This document shows, piece after piece, positions 1-7,248 of a DNA stretch of 64,000 nt. The stretch is taken from contig NZ_JAHWGU010000006.1 in NCBI RefSeq assembly GCF_020873875.1, forward strand, positions 248,001 to 312,000, in the 5' to 3' direction. Both the position numbers and the translations under genes were made by a program. How positions within the stretch are numbered: position 1 is the stretch's first letter; each line of letters begins with the position of its first letter. The notes under the pieces are model-generated. The model ran no database searches and had not been told where the DNA came from. It saw only the letters and a program-made list of their open reading frames with translations. This stretch comes from Actinoplanes sp. DH11. Lineage in GTDB: Bacteria > Actinomycetota > Actinomycetes > Mycobacteriales > Micromonosporaceae.

Positions 1-8
1 CGTACCGG

Positions 9-893
9 GTGGGTGGTGCCCTGGCGACCACCTCGCGCCCGGCCGGGTTCGCCGTCGTCACCGTCGCCTACCTCGCCGCCGGGCTGGCCGCCTGGGCGGT
101 CGCCGCCGTCGTGCGCGGGCCGCACCCGTTGCTCATCACCTGCTACGCCGACCTCGCCGCCACCCTGGTGGTGTTCGCGGCGAGCGTGGCGGTCGCGAAC
201 GCCAGCGTCTACGACGCCTACTGGAGTGTCGCGCCGGCGGTGATCGTGGTCGTCTGGGTGCTGGCGTACGACGGCGTCGCGGCCCGGCGGGCAGCGGTGC
301 TCGCGCTGGTGCTGGCCTGGGCGATCCGGCTGACCGCGAACTGGGCGATCTCGTGGCGCGGCCTGAGCCACGAGGACTGGCGGTACGTGCGGTTGCGCGA
401 GCAGGGCGCCGGCCGGTTGCCGTGGTGGCTGGTCAACCTCGTCGGCGTCCAGCTGATGCCGACGCTCGTGGTCTTCGCCGGGCTGCTCGCGGTCTGGCCC
501 GCGGTGACCGCGACCGGCCGGGGCTGGGGCCCGCTGGACGTCGCCGCCGTCCTGGTGACCGGCGGCGCGGTGCTGATCGAGGCGACTGCGGACCGGCAAC
601 TGCACCGGTTCGCGGGCGACCCCGCCAACCGCGGCCGGATCATCGACACCGGGCTCTGGCGGCACTCCCGGCACCCGAACTACCTGGGCGAGATCACCTT
701 CTGGTGGGGGATGTGGCTGTTCGGCCTGGCCGCCGCGCCGGGCTGGTGGTGGACGGTGATCGGGCCGGTCGCGATGGTGCTGCTCTTCGCGTTCGTCAGC
801 GTGCCGATGATGGACAAGCGGTCCCTGGAACGCCGCCCGGACTACGCCGACCACATGCGCCGCGTCCCGGCCCTGCTGCCCCGGCCCCGGTGA
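9..893 (+). CDS. DUF1295 / steroid 5-alpha-reductase-like membrane protein
   Basis: Integral membrane protein of the DUF1295 family, related in fold to steroid 5-alpha-reductases and isoprenylcysteine methyltransferases; the reaction of bacterial members is not established. The 294 residues contain about six hydrophobic segments. The C-terminal third carries the family signature RHPNYLGEITFWWG near residue 220, then a final hydrophobic stretch and the typical end (MMDKRSLERRPDYADHMRR). The GTG used here is the first start in the window, but the frame stays open to the left edge, so the true start may lie upstream. It appears monocistronic; the next gene unit begins about 35 bp later with its own promoter-like hexamer. 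Confidence 0.85.
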   Translation: MGGALATTSRPAGFAVVTVAYLAAGLAAWAVAAVVRGPHPLLITCYADLAATLVVFAASVAVANASVYDAYWSVAPAVIVVVWVLAYDGVAARRAAVLALVLAWAIRLTANWAISWRGLSHEDWRYVRLREQGAGRLPWWLVNLVGVQLMPTLVVFAGLLAVWPAVTATGRGWGPLDVAAVLVTGGAVLIEATADRQLHRFAGDPANRGRIIDTGLWRHSRHPNYLGEITFWWGMWLFGLAAAPGWWWTVIGPVAMVLLFAFVSVPMMDKRSLERRPDYADHMRRVPALLPRPR

Positions 894-929
894 GGTGGCC
901 GCCCGGCGGGCCGGTGTTATCGTGACGTC

Positions 930-1013
930 GTGATCGCGACGAGCTGCCTGCGCCCGGTGCGCCGTGCCGCCGTCTTCGGCGATCACTCGTTCCGCAAGGA
1001 CTTCTACCAGTAG
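930..1013 (+). CDS. probable leaderless small ORF (27 codons) upstream of the SAH-hydrolase-like gene
   Basis: A short GTG-initiated ORF reading MIATSCLRPVRRA... and ending ...FRKDFYQ. No Shine-Dalgarno precedes it, but a -10-like TATCGT ends 6 nt before the GTG, the geometry of a leaderless actinobacterial transcript also seen at many genes in this window. Its stop codon lies inside the 5' arm (CCAGTAGC) of an inverted repeat whose 3' arm sits just before the next gene. This suggests a regulatory leader peptide whose translation controls downstream expression. I do not recognise the peptide as a known family. It could instead be a chance ORF across a structured RNA leader. Confidence 0.4.
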   Translation: MIATSCLRPVRRAAVFGDHSFRKDFYQ

Positions 1014-1051
1014 CCGATCGGCACCTCCCCGCCGACAACCGAAGCTACTGG
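1007..1051 (+). promoter_or_regulatory. attenuator-like nested hairpin overlapping the small-ORF stop codon
   Basis: Outer stem: CCAGTAGC (1007-1014) pairs perfectly with GCTACTGG (1044-1051). Inner stem: TCGGC (1018-1022) pairs with GCCGA (1031-1035). The outer 5' arm contains the stop codon of the small ORF, so a ribosome finishing that ORF would cover it; the 3' arm ends about 16 nt before the next ATG, close to its purine-rich ribosome-binding region (GAAAGAGGG). Inferred role: translation-dependent control of the SAH/adenosine salvage pair. Confidence 0.4.
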
Positions 1052-1067
1052 AACGAAAGAGGGAATC

Positions 1068-2185
1068 ATGATCCCTGAGTCCTTGCTGTCCGCATATGAC
1101 CACCCCGGCGTCCGCTGGGCCGCGGCACACATGCCGCTGCTGCACGAGACCATGGAGCGGGTCGGCTCCGCCTTCGACGGCCTGCGCATCGGCATGTGCC
1201 TGCACATCGAGCCGAAGACGGCGGTGCTGGCGTCGCTGCTGGTGGGTGCGGGCGCCCGCGTACGCCTGACCGGTTCTCCCGGCACCACCAAGCCGGACGT
1301 GGCCGCCGCCCTGCGCGCCGCCGGGGTGGAGGTGACCGCGGAGCCGGACGCGCCACGGGTGGCCGAGGTGCTCGACCTCGAACCGCACCTGCTGCTCGAC
1401 AACGGCGCCGACCTGACGCTGGGCCTGCTGGAGCGCGGGGTGCCGGCGCACTTCTGGGGCGGCACGGAGGAGACCACGACGGGTGCGCTGCGGCTGCGCG
1501 AGGGAGGGTACGAGCACCTGCCGTTCCCGGTGCTGGTGATCAACGACAGCCCGTTGAAGCAGCTGGTGGAGAACCGTTTCGGGGTCGGGCAGAGTGTCGT
1601 GCAGGGCTTCATGAACGCCACCAACCGGATGCTGCCGGGCGCGACCGCGGTGGTGTTCGGGCACGGGCCGTGCGGGCGCGGCGTCGCGCAGACGCTGCGG
1701 CTGCTCGGTGCGCGGGTCGCGGTGGTGGAACCGGACCCGTACCGCAGGCTCGAGGCCGCCCTGGAGGGGCACGCCACCGCTCGGCGGCGGACCTGCTGCC
1801 CGGCGCGGACCTGGTGTTCCTGGCGACCGGGCGCCCCGGGGTCCTGGGTCCGGAACTGATCAGCCGGCTGCGTGACGGCGTGGTGCTGGCCGGTGTCGGG
1901 CACCGTGGCGACGAGGTCGATCCGGCGTTGCTCGGGGAACCGGTCCCGGGTACCGAGACCTACCTGCGGCCGGACGGCCGGCGGGTGATCGTGCTGGCCG
2001 GCGGCCGCATGATCAATCTGGTGGCGGCCGGCGGCAATCCGATCGAGGCGATGGATCTGGGCCTGACCCTGCAGGCGGCGTCGCTGGCCGCGGTGGCGAC
2101 CGGTACCGCCGCGCCCGGCGTGCAGCCGGTGCCCGACGCGATCGACCGCGATGTCGCCGGACGTTTCGCCGACCGGCTCTCCTGA
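1068..2185 (+). pseudogene. S-adenosylhomocysteine hydrolase-like NAD-binding protein, one frameshift
   Basis: Resembles the NAD-binding half of adenosylhomocysteinases, which split S-adenosylhomocysteine into adenosine and homocysteine. The first frame runs from ATG 1068 (MIPESLLSAYDHPGVRW) through the motif VENRFGVGQSVVQGFMNATN and a Rossmann glycine segment (VVFGHGPCGRGVAQ), then loses homology at about position 1780. Homology resumes in the -1 frame (AADLLPGADLVFLATGRPG) and continues to the stop at 2185. One extra base between GC and TCGGCGGCGG at 1780/1781 would restore a protein of about 372 residues, so this is a single-base deletion or a sequencing error. It is shorter than canonical SAH hydrolases (~430-490 aa). 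The adjacent adenosine deaminase supports a role in SAH/adenosine turnover. Confidence 0.7.
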
Positions 2186-2195
2186 GAGGATGCCC

Positions 2196-3140
2196 ATGCT
2201 CATCGATCTGCATCGGCACCTCGAGGGGACGCTGCGGGTGGCGACCACGCTGGAGCTCGCCCACCGCGACGGCCACCCGCTCGCCACCGCGGCCGACCCG
2301 GAGGACCTGCTCGTGGCGCGCGGCCCGCTCGGTGGGCTGCTGCCGTACCTCGCCAAGGTCGACGCCGCGCCGTCGGCCTTCTCCCGCCTCGACGACTGGG
2401 TGCGTGCGGCCCGCGAATGCGTGCAGGACGCCGCCGGCGACGGACTGGACTACCTGGAGATCCGGTTCAGCCCGTGGTTCATCAACCAGGAGACCGGGCT
2501 CGCGCCGGAGGCGGTGATCGACGCGGTCGCCGACGGCGCGCTCGCCGCGGCCCGCGCCACCCCGATGCGGGTCGGCCTGATCGGCATCGTCCTGCGCGAT
2601 CTCGGACCGGAGCAGGGGTACGCCCAGATCGGCACCCTGCTGAGCCGCCGCGACGTGTTCTGTGGCGTCGACATCGCGGGCAACGAGGCGGGGGTGCCGG
2701 CGGCCGAGTTCGCCGGCGCGTTCCGCCGGGCCCGCGACGCCGGGCTGCGTGTCACCGCGCACGCCGGTGAGGCCGCCGGCCCGGCCAGTGTGTGGGCGGC
2801 CGTCCGGCATCTGGGCGCGGAGCGGATCGGGCACGGCGTCCGGTCGGTGGCGGATCCGGCGCTGCTCGACCATCTCGCCGAGCGGCGGATCACGCTGGAG
2901 GTGAGCCTCACCAGCAATCTGCACACCAGCACCGCGCCGAGTTACGCCGAGCACCCGGTGCGCCGGCTGCTCGCGGCGGGGGTGCCGGTGGCGTTGTGCA
3001 CGGACGATCCGCGGACGTCGGCGATCACCCTGTCCGGGGAGTACGCGCGGGCGGCCCCGCAGGCCGGGCTGACGGCGCCGGACCTGGACCGGATCCGGTC
3101 GGACGCCCGGAGCGCCGCCTTCGCCTGGCCGGCGTCGTAG
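2196..3140 (+). CDS. adenosine deaminase family protein
   Basis: Zinc-dependent deaminase of the adenosine/adenine deaminase family (TIM barrel, cytoplasmic), converting adenosine or a related aminopurine nucleoside to the inosine form. Motifs in order: HRHLEG near the N terminus (metal-binding HxH), EIRFSPW, HAGE (metal His and catalytic Glu), RIGHG and CTDDP (metal Asp). The 314-residue length is typical. The start chosen (MLIDLHRHLEG) has GAGAGGA at 2184-2190, 5 nt upstream and overlapping the stop codon of the preceding SAH-hydrolase-like gene, so the two are probably cotranscribed and coupled. The pair would remove SAH via adenosine. Some actinobacterial homologues act on aminodeoxyfutalosine, so the exact substrate is uncertain. 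Confidence 0.85.
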   Translation: MLIDLHRHLEGTLRVATTLELAHRDGHPLATAADPEDLLVARGPLGGLLPYLAKVDAAPSAFSRLDDWVRAARECVQDAAGDGLDYLEIRFSPWFINQETGLAPEAVIDAVADGALAAARATPMRVGLIGIVLRDLGPEQGYAQIGTLLSRRDVFCGVDIAGNEAGVPAAEFAGAFRRARDAGLRVTAHAGEAAGPASVWAAVRHLGAERIGHGVRSVADPALLDHLAERRITLEVSLTSNLHTSTAPSYAEHPVRRLLAAGVPVALCTDDPRTSAITLSGEYARAAPQAGLTAPDLDRIRSDARSAAFAWPAS

Positions 3141-3202
3141 CGGGTCCGAACACGACCGGGGGCGCGCCGTTTACCCCGGTGGTCCCTGGGAACTGTCCTG
3201 TC

Positions 3203-3382
3203 ATGAGTTTTGTGGACAAGGCGAAGGACTTCGCAGACGATCACGACAAGCAGGTCGACCAGGGCATCGAGAAGGCCGGTGACCAGGTTGACGAGCGTAC
3301 CGGCCAGAAGTACTCGGGCCAGGTCGACAAGGGTGTGGACGCGGCGCAGCAGCGCACCGGTGGCGGCGACACCCAGCAGTGA
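3203..3382 (+). CDS. MT0933-like small antitoxin-family protein
   Basis: A 59-residue, highly charged, Gln/Asp/Lys-rich protein starting MSFVDKAKDFADDHDKQVDQ and continuing with amphipathic repeats (GDQVDERTGQKYSGQVDKG). This matches the small actinobacterial family annotated as MT0933-like antitoxin; that function is weakly supported and the family may have a stress-related role instead. No cognate toxin gene lies beside it: the next gene is a MarR regulator with its own operator. Predicted soluble, no signal peptide. Confidence 0.7.
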   Translation: MSFVDKAKDFADDHDKQVDQGIEKAGDQVDERTGQKYSGQVDKGVDAAQQRTGGGDTQQ

Positions 3383-3395
3383 GCAGCGACTCCTG

Positions 3396-3441
3396 TGATT
3401 GACGTGTCAACTGTGGCACCATGCAGTTGACACGTCAATCA
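3396..3441. promoter_or_regulatory. double pseudo-palindromic operator upstream of the MarR gene
   Basis: A perfect inverted repeat with 18 bp arms (TGATTGACGTGTCAACTG at 3396-3413; its reverse complement at 3424-3441) around a 10 bp spacer. Each arm contains TTGACGTGTCAA or its complement, itself a near-palindrome (10 of 12 positions), so two regulator dimers could bind face to face. The AAGGAG ribosome-binding site begins at the last base of arm 2. Most likely the autoregulatory site of the MarR protein that follows. Confidence 0.7.
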
Positions 3442-3455
3442 AGGAGATGGTCGGC

Positions 3456-3929
3456 ATGCCCGGCGAACGCCAGCTACCCAACCGCGACGAGCTGCACACC
3501 TGGCGCGAGTTCATCGAGACCACTGAGGCGCTGCGCAGCGCCCTGACCGCCCGGCTGCACCACGACACCGGGCTCTCACCCGGCGACTACGTGGTGCTGC
3601 TCGCGCTCAGCGAGGCCGACCAGAACCGGATGCGCTCCTCCGAACTGGCCGCCCACGTCGGCTGGGAACGCAGCCGGCTCTCCCACCACCTGGCCCGGAT
3701 GGAACGCCGGCAGCTGATCCGGCGGGAGAACTGCGTCACCGACAGCCGCGGCGCCGAGGTCGTGCTCGCCGAACCCGGGGCCGATGCCTTCCGGGCCGCG
3801 ACCGTGCCGCACCTGCGGGCCGTGCGCGAACTCTTCGTGGACGCGCTGACGCCGGACCAGCTCGCGGCCGCGACGGAAATCACGGCCGCGTTGAAGGCGC
3901 ACCTGGCCGGCCGCACGCCGGGCGACTGA
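3456..3929 (+). CDS. MarR family transcriptional regulator
   Basis: A 157-residue winged-helix regulator of the MarR family. After an N-terminal helix (WREFIETTEALRSALTARL) comes the DNA-binding core (ELAAHVGWERSRLSHHLARM), the wing (RRENCVTDSRGAEVVL) and a C-terminal dimerisation helix. The start is fixed by AAGGAG at 3441-3446, 9 nt before ATG; an earlier in-frame ATG at 3447 abuts that site too closely. The large inverted repeat directly upstream suggests autorepression. It ends 1 bp from the convergent Baeyer-Villiger monooxygenase gene, which may be a target, though that gene also has its own adjacent TetR. Confidence 0.88.
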   Translation: MPGERQLPNRDELHTWREFIETTEALRSALTARLHHDTGLSPGDYVVLLALSEADQNRMRSSELAAHVGWERSRLSHHLARMERRQLIRRENCVTDSRGAEVVLAEPGADAFRAATVPHLRAVRELFVDALTPDQLAAATEITAALKAHLAGRTPGD

Positions 3930-3930
3930 C

Positions 3931-5724
3931 TCACATCACCTCGTCGAACCCGCCCTCGGCACGCCACCGGCGCAGCAGGTCGTGGAACGCGACGGGCCCC
4001 GGGCCGTACGAGTTGTTCACCGGTCGCGGCTTGCCCTCCGCGTTGTAGTAGCCCGGGGTGCACTCGGCCTGGAAGGCGTAGTTGTCCGGCGCGGTCGCGC
4101 GGATCGTGGCGATCCACGCCTCCTCCGCATCCAAGCTGGGCTCGATCCGGCGTACCCCGCGCCGGCCCGCCTCGGCGACCAGCGCGCCGATGTGCGTGGC
4201 CTGCTCCTGCAGCACGTGCACGAAGTTGACCGCCGCGGCGTTCTGCAGCGAACCCAGGTGGAACAGGTTCGGGAAGCCGTGGCTGTAGAAGCCGTGCAGG
4301 CTGCGCGGGCCGTTGCGCCAGTGGCCGAGCAGCGGCATCCCGCCGCGCCCGTGCACCGGCAGGGTGCCGGAGACGACGCCGGAGATGCCGACCTCGAAAC
4401 CGGTGGCGAAGATGACGCAGTCCACCTCGTACTCCTGCGTCCCGACCACCACGGCGGACGGTGTCATCCGGCTGATGCCGCCGGTGTCGGCCGTGTCGAC
4501 CAGGGTCACGTTGTCCCGGTTGAAGGCCTGCAGGTAGTGGTCGCTGAACGTGGGCCGCTTGCACATGTAGCGGTACCAGGGCTTGAGCAGCTCGGCGGTG
4601 GCCGGGTCCTCGACGATCGCCTCGACCCGGGCGCGGACCTCGTTCATCTTGCGGAAGTCGGCGAGCTCGTCCAGGTACTCGCGTTCCTCGGGCGGCAGGT
4701 TGCTGTCGACCGAACCGGTCAGCATCTGCCGCTGCAACCGGGCCGTTGCCGTCCAGCCGTCGTCGATCAGGTCGCGGTCGGCGTGCCCGCCGGTCACGAT
4801 GGTCAGGAAGTTCTCCATCCGCTCCCGCTGCCAGCCCGGTCGCAGCGTCGCCGCCCACTCGGGGTCGATCGCCCGGTTGTCACGGACGTCGACGGTGGAC
4901 GGGGTGCGCTGGAAGACGTAGAGGTGCTGGGCGTCGCGGGCCAGGTGCGGGACGATCTGGATCGCGCTGGCACCGGTGCCGACCACGGCCACCCGCTTGT
5001 CGGCGAGCTTGTGCAGCCCGCCGCTCTGGTCGCCGCCGGTGTAGCCGTAATCCCACCGGCTGCTGTGGAAGGTGTGCCCGCCGAAGTTCTCGATGCCCTC
5101 GATGCCGGGCAGCTTCGGCTGGGAGAGGGTGCCGCTGCCGAGCACCACCCAGCGCGTGGCGAACACGTCGCCGCGGTCGGTGGTGACGGTCCACTCGCCG
5201 GCGTCGTCGTCCCAGCGCAGGTCGACGACGCGGGTGTGGAACAGCGCGTCGGAGTAGAGCTCGAAGCGCTTCGCGATCGCCATGGCGTGCTGGCGGATCT
5301 CCTCGCCGGGCGCGTACCGCCACCGCGGCACGTAGCCGACCTCCTCGAGCAGCGGCATGTAGACCGTGGACTCGATGTCGCAGTGGATGCCGGGGTAGCG
5401 GTTCCAGTACCACGTGCCGCCGAAGTCGCCGCCCTCGTCGACCATCCGGAGGTCGCGGACCCCCGCCTCGCGCAGCTTCGCGCCGGCGAGCAGGCCACCG
5501 AAGCCCCCGCCGACCACGACGGCCTCGACGCGGCTGGTCACCGGTTCGCGGTCCACCCGCTCGGTGTAGGGATCGGCGGCGTAGTAACCCCACTCGCCGG
5601 CGGCCCGGCGGTACTGCGCGGCGCCCTCCGGCCGGACCCGACGATCACGCTCCGCCTGGTACTTCGCGCGCAGGGCGTCGACCTCCGCGGGGCTGATGCG
5701 GTGCGGGACGAAGTTCGGGGACAT
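3931..5724 (-). CDS. Baeyer-Villiger flavin monooxygenase (cyclohexanone/phenylacetone monooxygenase type)
   Basis: FAD- and NADPH-dependent oxygenase that inserts oxygen next to a ketone to give an ester or lactone. The 597 residues show an FAD Rossmann motif (VVGGGFGGLLAG, around residue 70), the Baeyer-Villiger fingerprint FGGHTFHSSRWD, a second dinucleotide-binding motif (VVGTGASAIQIVPHLA) and FATGFEVG near residue 440, in family order. Length and the N-terminal extension before the FAD motif resemble phenylacetone/cyclopentanone monooxygenases. It lies 98 bp downstream of a TetR gene on the same strand; the intergenic DNA is unusually AT-rich for this genome (AATTTAAAGC) and probably holds the promoter. 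Substrate unknown. Confidence 0.9.
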   Translation of the reverse strand: MSPNFVPHRISPAEVDALRAKYQAERDRRVRPEGAAQYRRAAGEWGYYAADPYTERVDREPVTSRVEAVVVGGGFGGLLAGAKLREAGVRDLRMVDEGGDFGGTWYWNRYPGIHCDIESTVYMPLLEEVGYVPRWRYAPGEEIRQHAMAIAKRFELYSDALFHTRVVDLRWDDDAGEWTVTTDRGDVFATRWVVLGSGTLSQPKLPGIEGIENFGGHTFHSSRWDYGYTGGDQSGGLHKLADKRVAVVGTGASAIQIVPHLARDAQHLYVFQRTPSTVDVRDNRAIDPEWAATLRPGWQRERMENFLTIVTGGHADRDLIDDGWTATARLQRQMLTGSVDSNLPPEEREYLDELADFRKMNEVRARVEAIVEDPATAELLKPWYRYMCKRPTFSDHYLQAFNRDNVTLVDTADTGGISRMTPSAVVVGTQEYEVDCVIFATGFEVGISGVVSGTLPVHGRGGMPLLGHWRNGPRSLHGFYSHGFPNLFHLGSLQNAAAVNFVHVLQEQATHIGALVAEAGRRGVRRIEPSLDAEEAWIATIRATAPDNYAFQAECTPGYYNAEGKPRPVNNSYGPGPVAFHDLLRRWRAEGGFDEVM

Positions 5725-5822
5725 GGGTCAGGCCCTTTCGCTGGGGATCATGCGAGCCAGGGCAACAATTTAAAGCACTTGCATGACGAAAAGTGAACCC
5801 CCGTGCCCAGGTTTCCGATTTG

Positions 5823-6458
5823 TCACCGTAGGGACACCGGGGCTTGGTACAAACCCTGCACCGCGTCGACCAGGCTGAGCGCCGTCCCCGGCCAGTCCGC
5901 GTTGCCGCCCCGCTCCCGCAGCGCACAGAAATGCGCGATGAGCGTATGCGCCATGTCCTCCCGCTCCCGCAGCACCTCCGCGCCCACCTCCGGCAGGCAC
6001 CGCCGCAGCGCGTCACCGACCGCGAACAGTGTCGGCGCGGCGTGCATCTCCTCCGCGGCCAGCTGCCGCAGACTCGGCTCGGTGATCACTTGCGCGGCGA
6101 AACGCGCATACCAGCTGGGTGCGCCGAGAGCGGCCAGATGCAAGGTGTACGGGTGGACGACGCACGTGACGAGCTCCCGGACCCCGGCCCGCCCGTCCAG
6201 CCGTGTGAACAACCGCCGGCGGATCTCCTCCATCGGCGTCGCATGCCGCCGGATGATGGCCCGGACCAGATCGGACTTGCTGCCGAAGTGGTAGCCCACG
6301 GCGGCGTTGTTGCCCTGCCCGGCGGCCTCGCTGATCTGCCGGCTGGAGACCGCCGCGACACCGTGCTCGGCGAAGAGCCGCTCCGCGGTGTCGAGGATGC
6401 TCGCCCGGGTGATCGCCACCTGCTCGGTGCGCGCCCTGCGGACGGGGGAGGGGCTCAC
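5823..6458 (-). CDS. TetR family regulator next to the Baeyer-Villiger monooxygenase
   Basis: A 211-residue TetR repressor. The N-terminal helix-turn-helix reads ILDTAERLFAEHGVAAVSSR followed by ISEAAGQGNNAAVGYHFGSK; the C-terminal ligand domain is helical and includes a segment (ITEPSLRQLAAEEMHAAPTL) common in actinobacterial TetRs. I chose the GTG start reading VSPSPVRRARTEQ because AGGAG lies 4 nt upstream; a longer ORF from 6509 has no such site. Same strand and just upstream of the monooxygenase, so it is the likely regulator of that gene, sensing a ketone or aromatic ligand (inference). Confidence 0.88.
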   Translation of the reverse strand: MSPSPVRRARTEQVAITRASILDTAERLFAEHGVAAVSSRQISEAAGQGNNAAVGYHFGSKSDLVRAIIRRHATPMEEIRRRLFTRLDGRAGVRELVTCVVHPYTLHLAALGAPSWYARFAAQVITEPSLRQLAAEEMHAAPTLFAVGDALRRCLPEVGAEVLREREDMAHTLIAHFCALRERGGNADWPGTALSLVDAVQGLYQAPVSLR

Positions 6459-6542
6459 GGGACTCCTGGACGTGGTGTGCCTGCGGTCACAGGGTAGGGC
6501 ACGCCGCAACCCGCCGCCGTCACCAGCCGCCGCGGGTCGGGC

Positions 6543-6968
6543 TCAGGGCTGCGGGTTGGCGCGCAGCCAGTCCGCGGCGCGGCGGGCCGAGGCGCGGGAG
6601 AGCCAGGCGTCCTGGATGATCTCGGCCAGTTCGCGGCGGGTCAGCTCGCCGATCCGGGCGGCCCGCAGCAGGACGGAGAGGTGACCGTCGAAGTGCGGCG
6701 TGGTGAAGAACGGTGCCGACTCGTCCTGGACCAGGGCTTGCTTGTCTGCCTCGGTGGGCACCCAGAGAACGATGACGTCGGCGTAGCGGTCGCCGGTGAC
6801 CGGATCCACCGCGTCCGGCCGCGGGTTGCGGAAGAACACGAACGACTTGCGGCCCACCTGATAGACCGGGTTGCCGCCGGCCGCGCCCTCGACGGTGACA
6901 TGCGGCATCGCCACGGCGATCTCGTGCACGTCCTCGACCCGGGCGGGCCGATCCTGGTCGTCGGCCAT
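6543..6968 (-). CDS. MmcQ/YjbR family protein
   Basis: A 141-residue protein of the MmcQ/YjbR family, small cytoplasmic alpha/beta proteins with a CyaY-like, DNA-binding-like fold and unclear cellular role. Family features: the N-terminal segment HEIAVAMPHVTVEG, the central KSFVFFRNPRPDAVD strand pair, and HFDGHLSVLLR followed by a helical end (RRELAEIIQDAWLSRAS). It begins about 30 bp from an 81 bp palindromic repeat. Nothing suggests an operon with the TetR gene downstream. Confidence 0.85.
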   Translation of the reverse strand: MADDQDRPARVEDVHEIAVAMPHVTVEGAAGGNPVYQVGRKSFVFFRNPRPDAVDPVTGDRYADVIVLWVPTEADKQALVQDESAPFFTTPHFDGHLSVLLRAARIGELTRRELAEIIQDAWLSRASARRAADWLRANPQP

Positions 6969-6997
6969 GTGCCCACCCTAGTGGTGCGACCGCGGTA

Positions 6998-7078
6998 GAT
7001 GTTGATCTGCTGGCGGTACGAAATCGCTGTGATCATGGGGTCAAAACCGCGATTTTGCACCGCCAGCAGATCAACATC
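6998..7078. repeat. ~80 bp dispersed palindromic repeat, copy A
   Basis: Perfect outer inverted repeat: GATGTTGATCTGCTGGCGGT at 6998-7017, its complement at 7059-7078. An inner AAATCGC/GCGATTT pair flanks the asymmetric core TGATCATGGGGTC. The whole can fold into one long hairpin. Related copies lie at 44300-44378, 50511-50588 and 63944-64000 (cut by the window edge). No transposase is linked. The asymmetric core gives orientation: A and D match, B and C are reversed. Confidence 0.85.
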
Positions 7079-7248
7079 GCCGCGTGGACCCGACGCTGCC
7101 GACAACAGCCCTTGTCCAGGGACCGCAACAAAGCCGAGGGCAAGCAACACCACGCCGCACCCCTCTACCGGACATCCCCGTTGGTCACGCCCGATGACAC
7201 ACTGATGGATATGAATCGCAGGAGCGGGATTTCGGCGGAAGGATCCGG

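Noticed and set aside
3982..5796. 604-codon plus-strand open frame
   Set aside because: Shadow of the Baeyer-Villiger monooxygenase on the other strand.
6998..7078. Palindromic repeats as a complete insertion sequence or integron attC site
   Set aside because: Only ~80 bp with no transposase or integrase, and no attC-type core sites; treated as a non-autonomous repeat.
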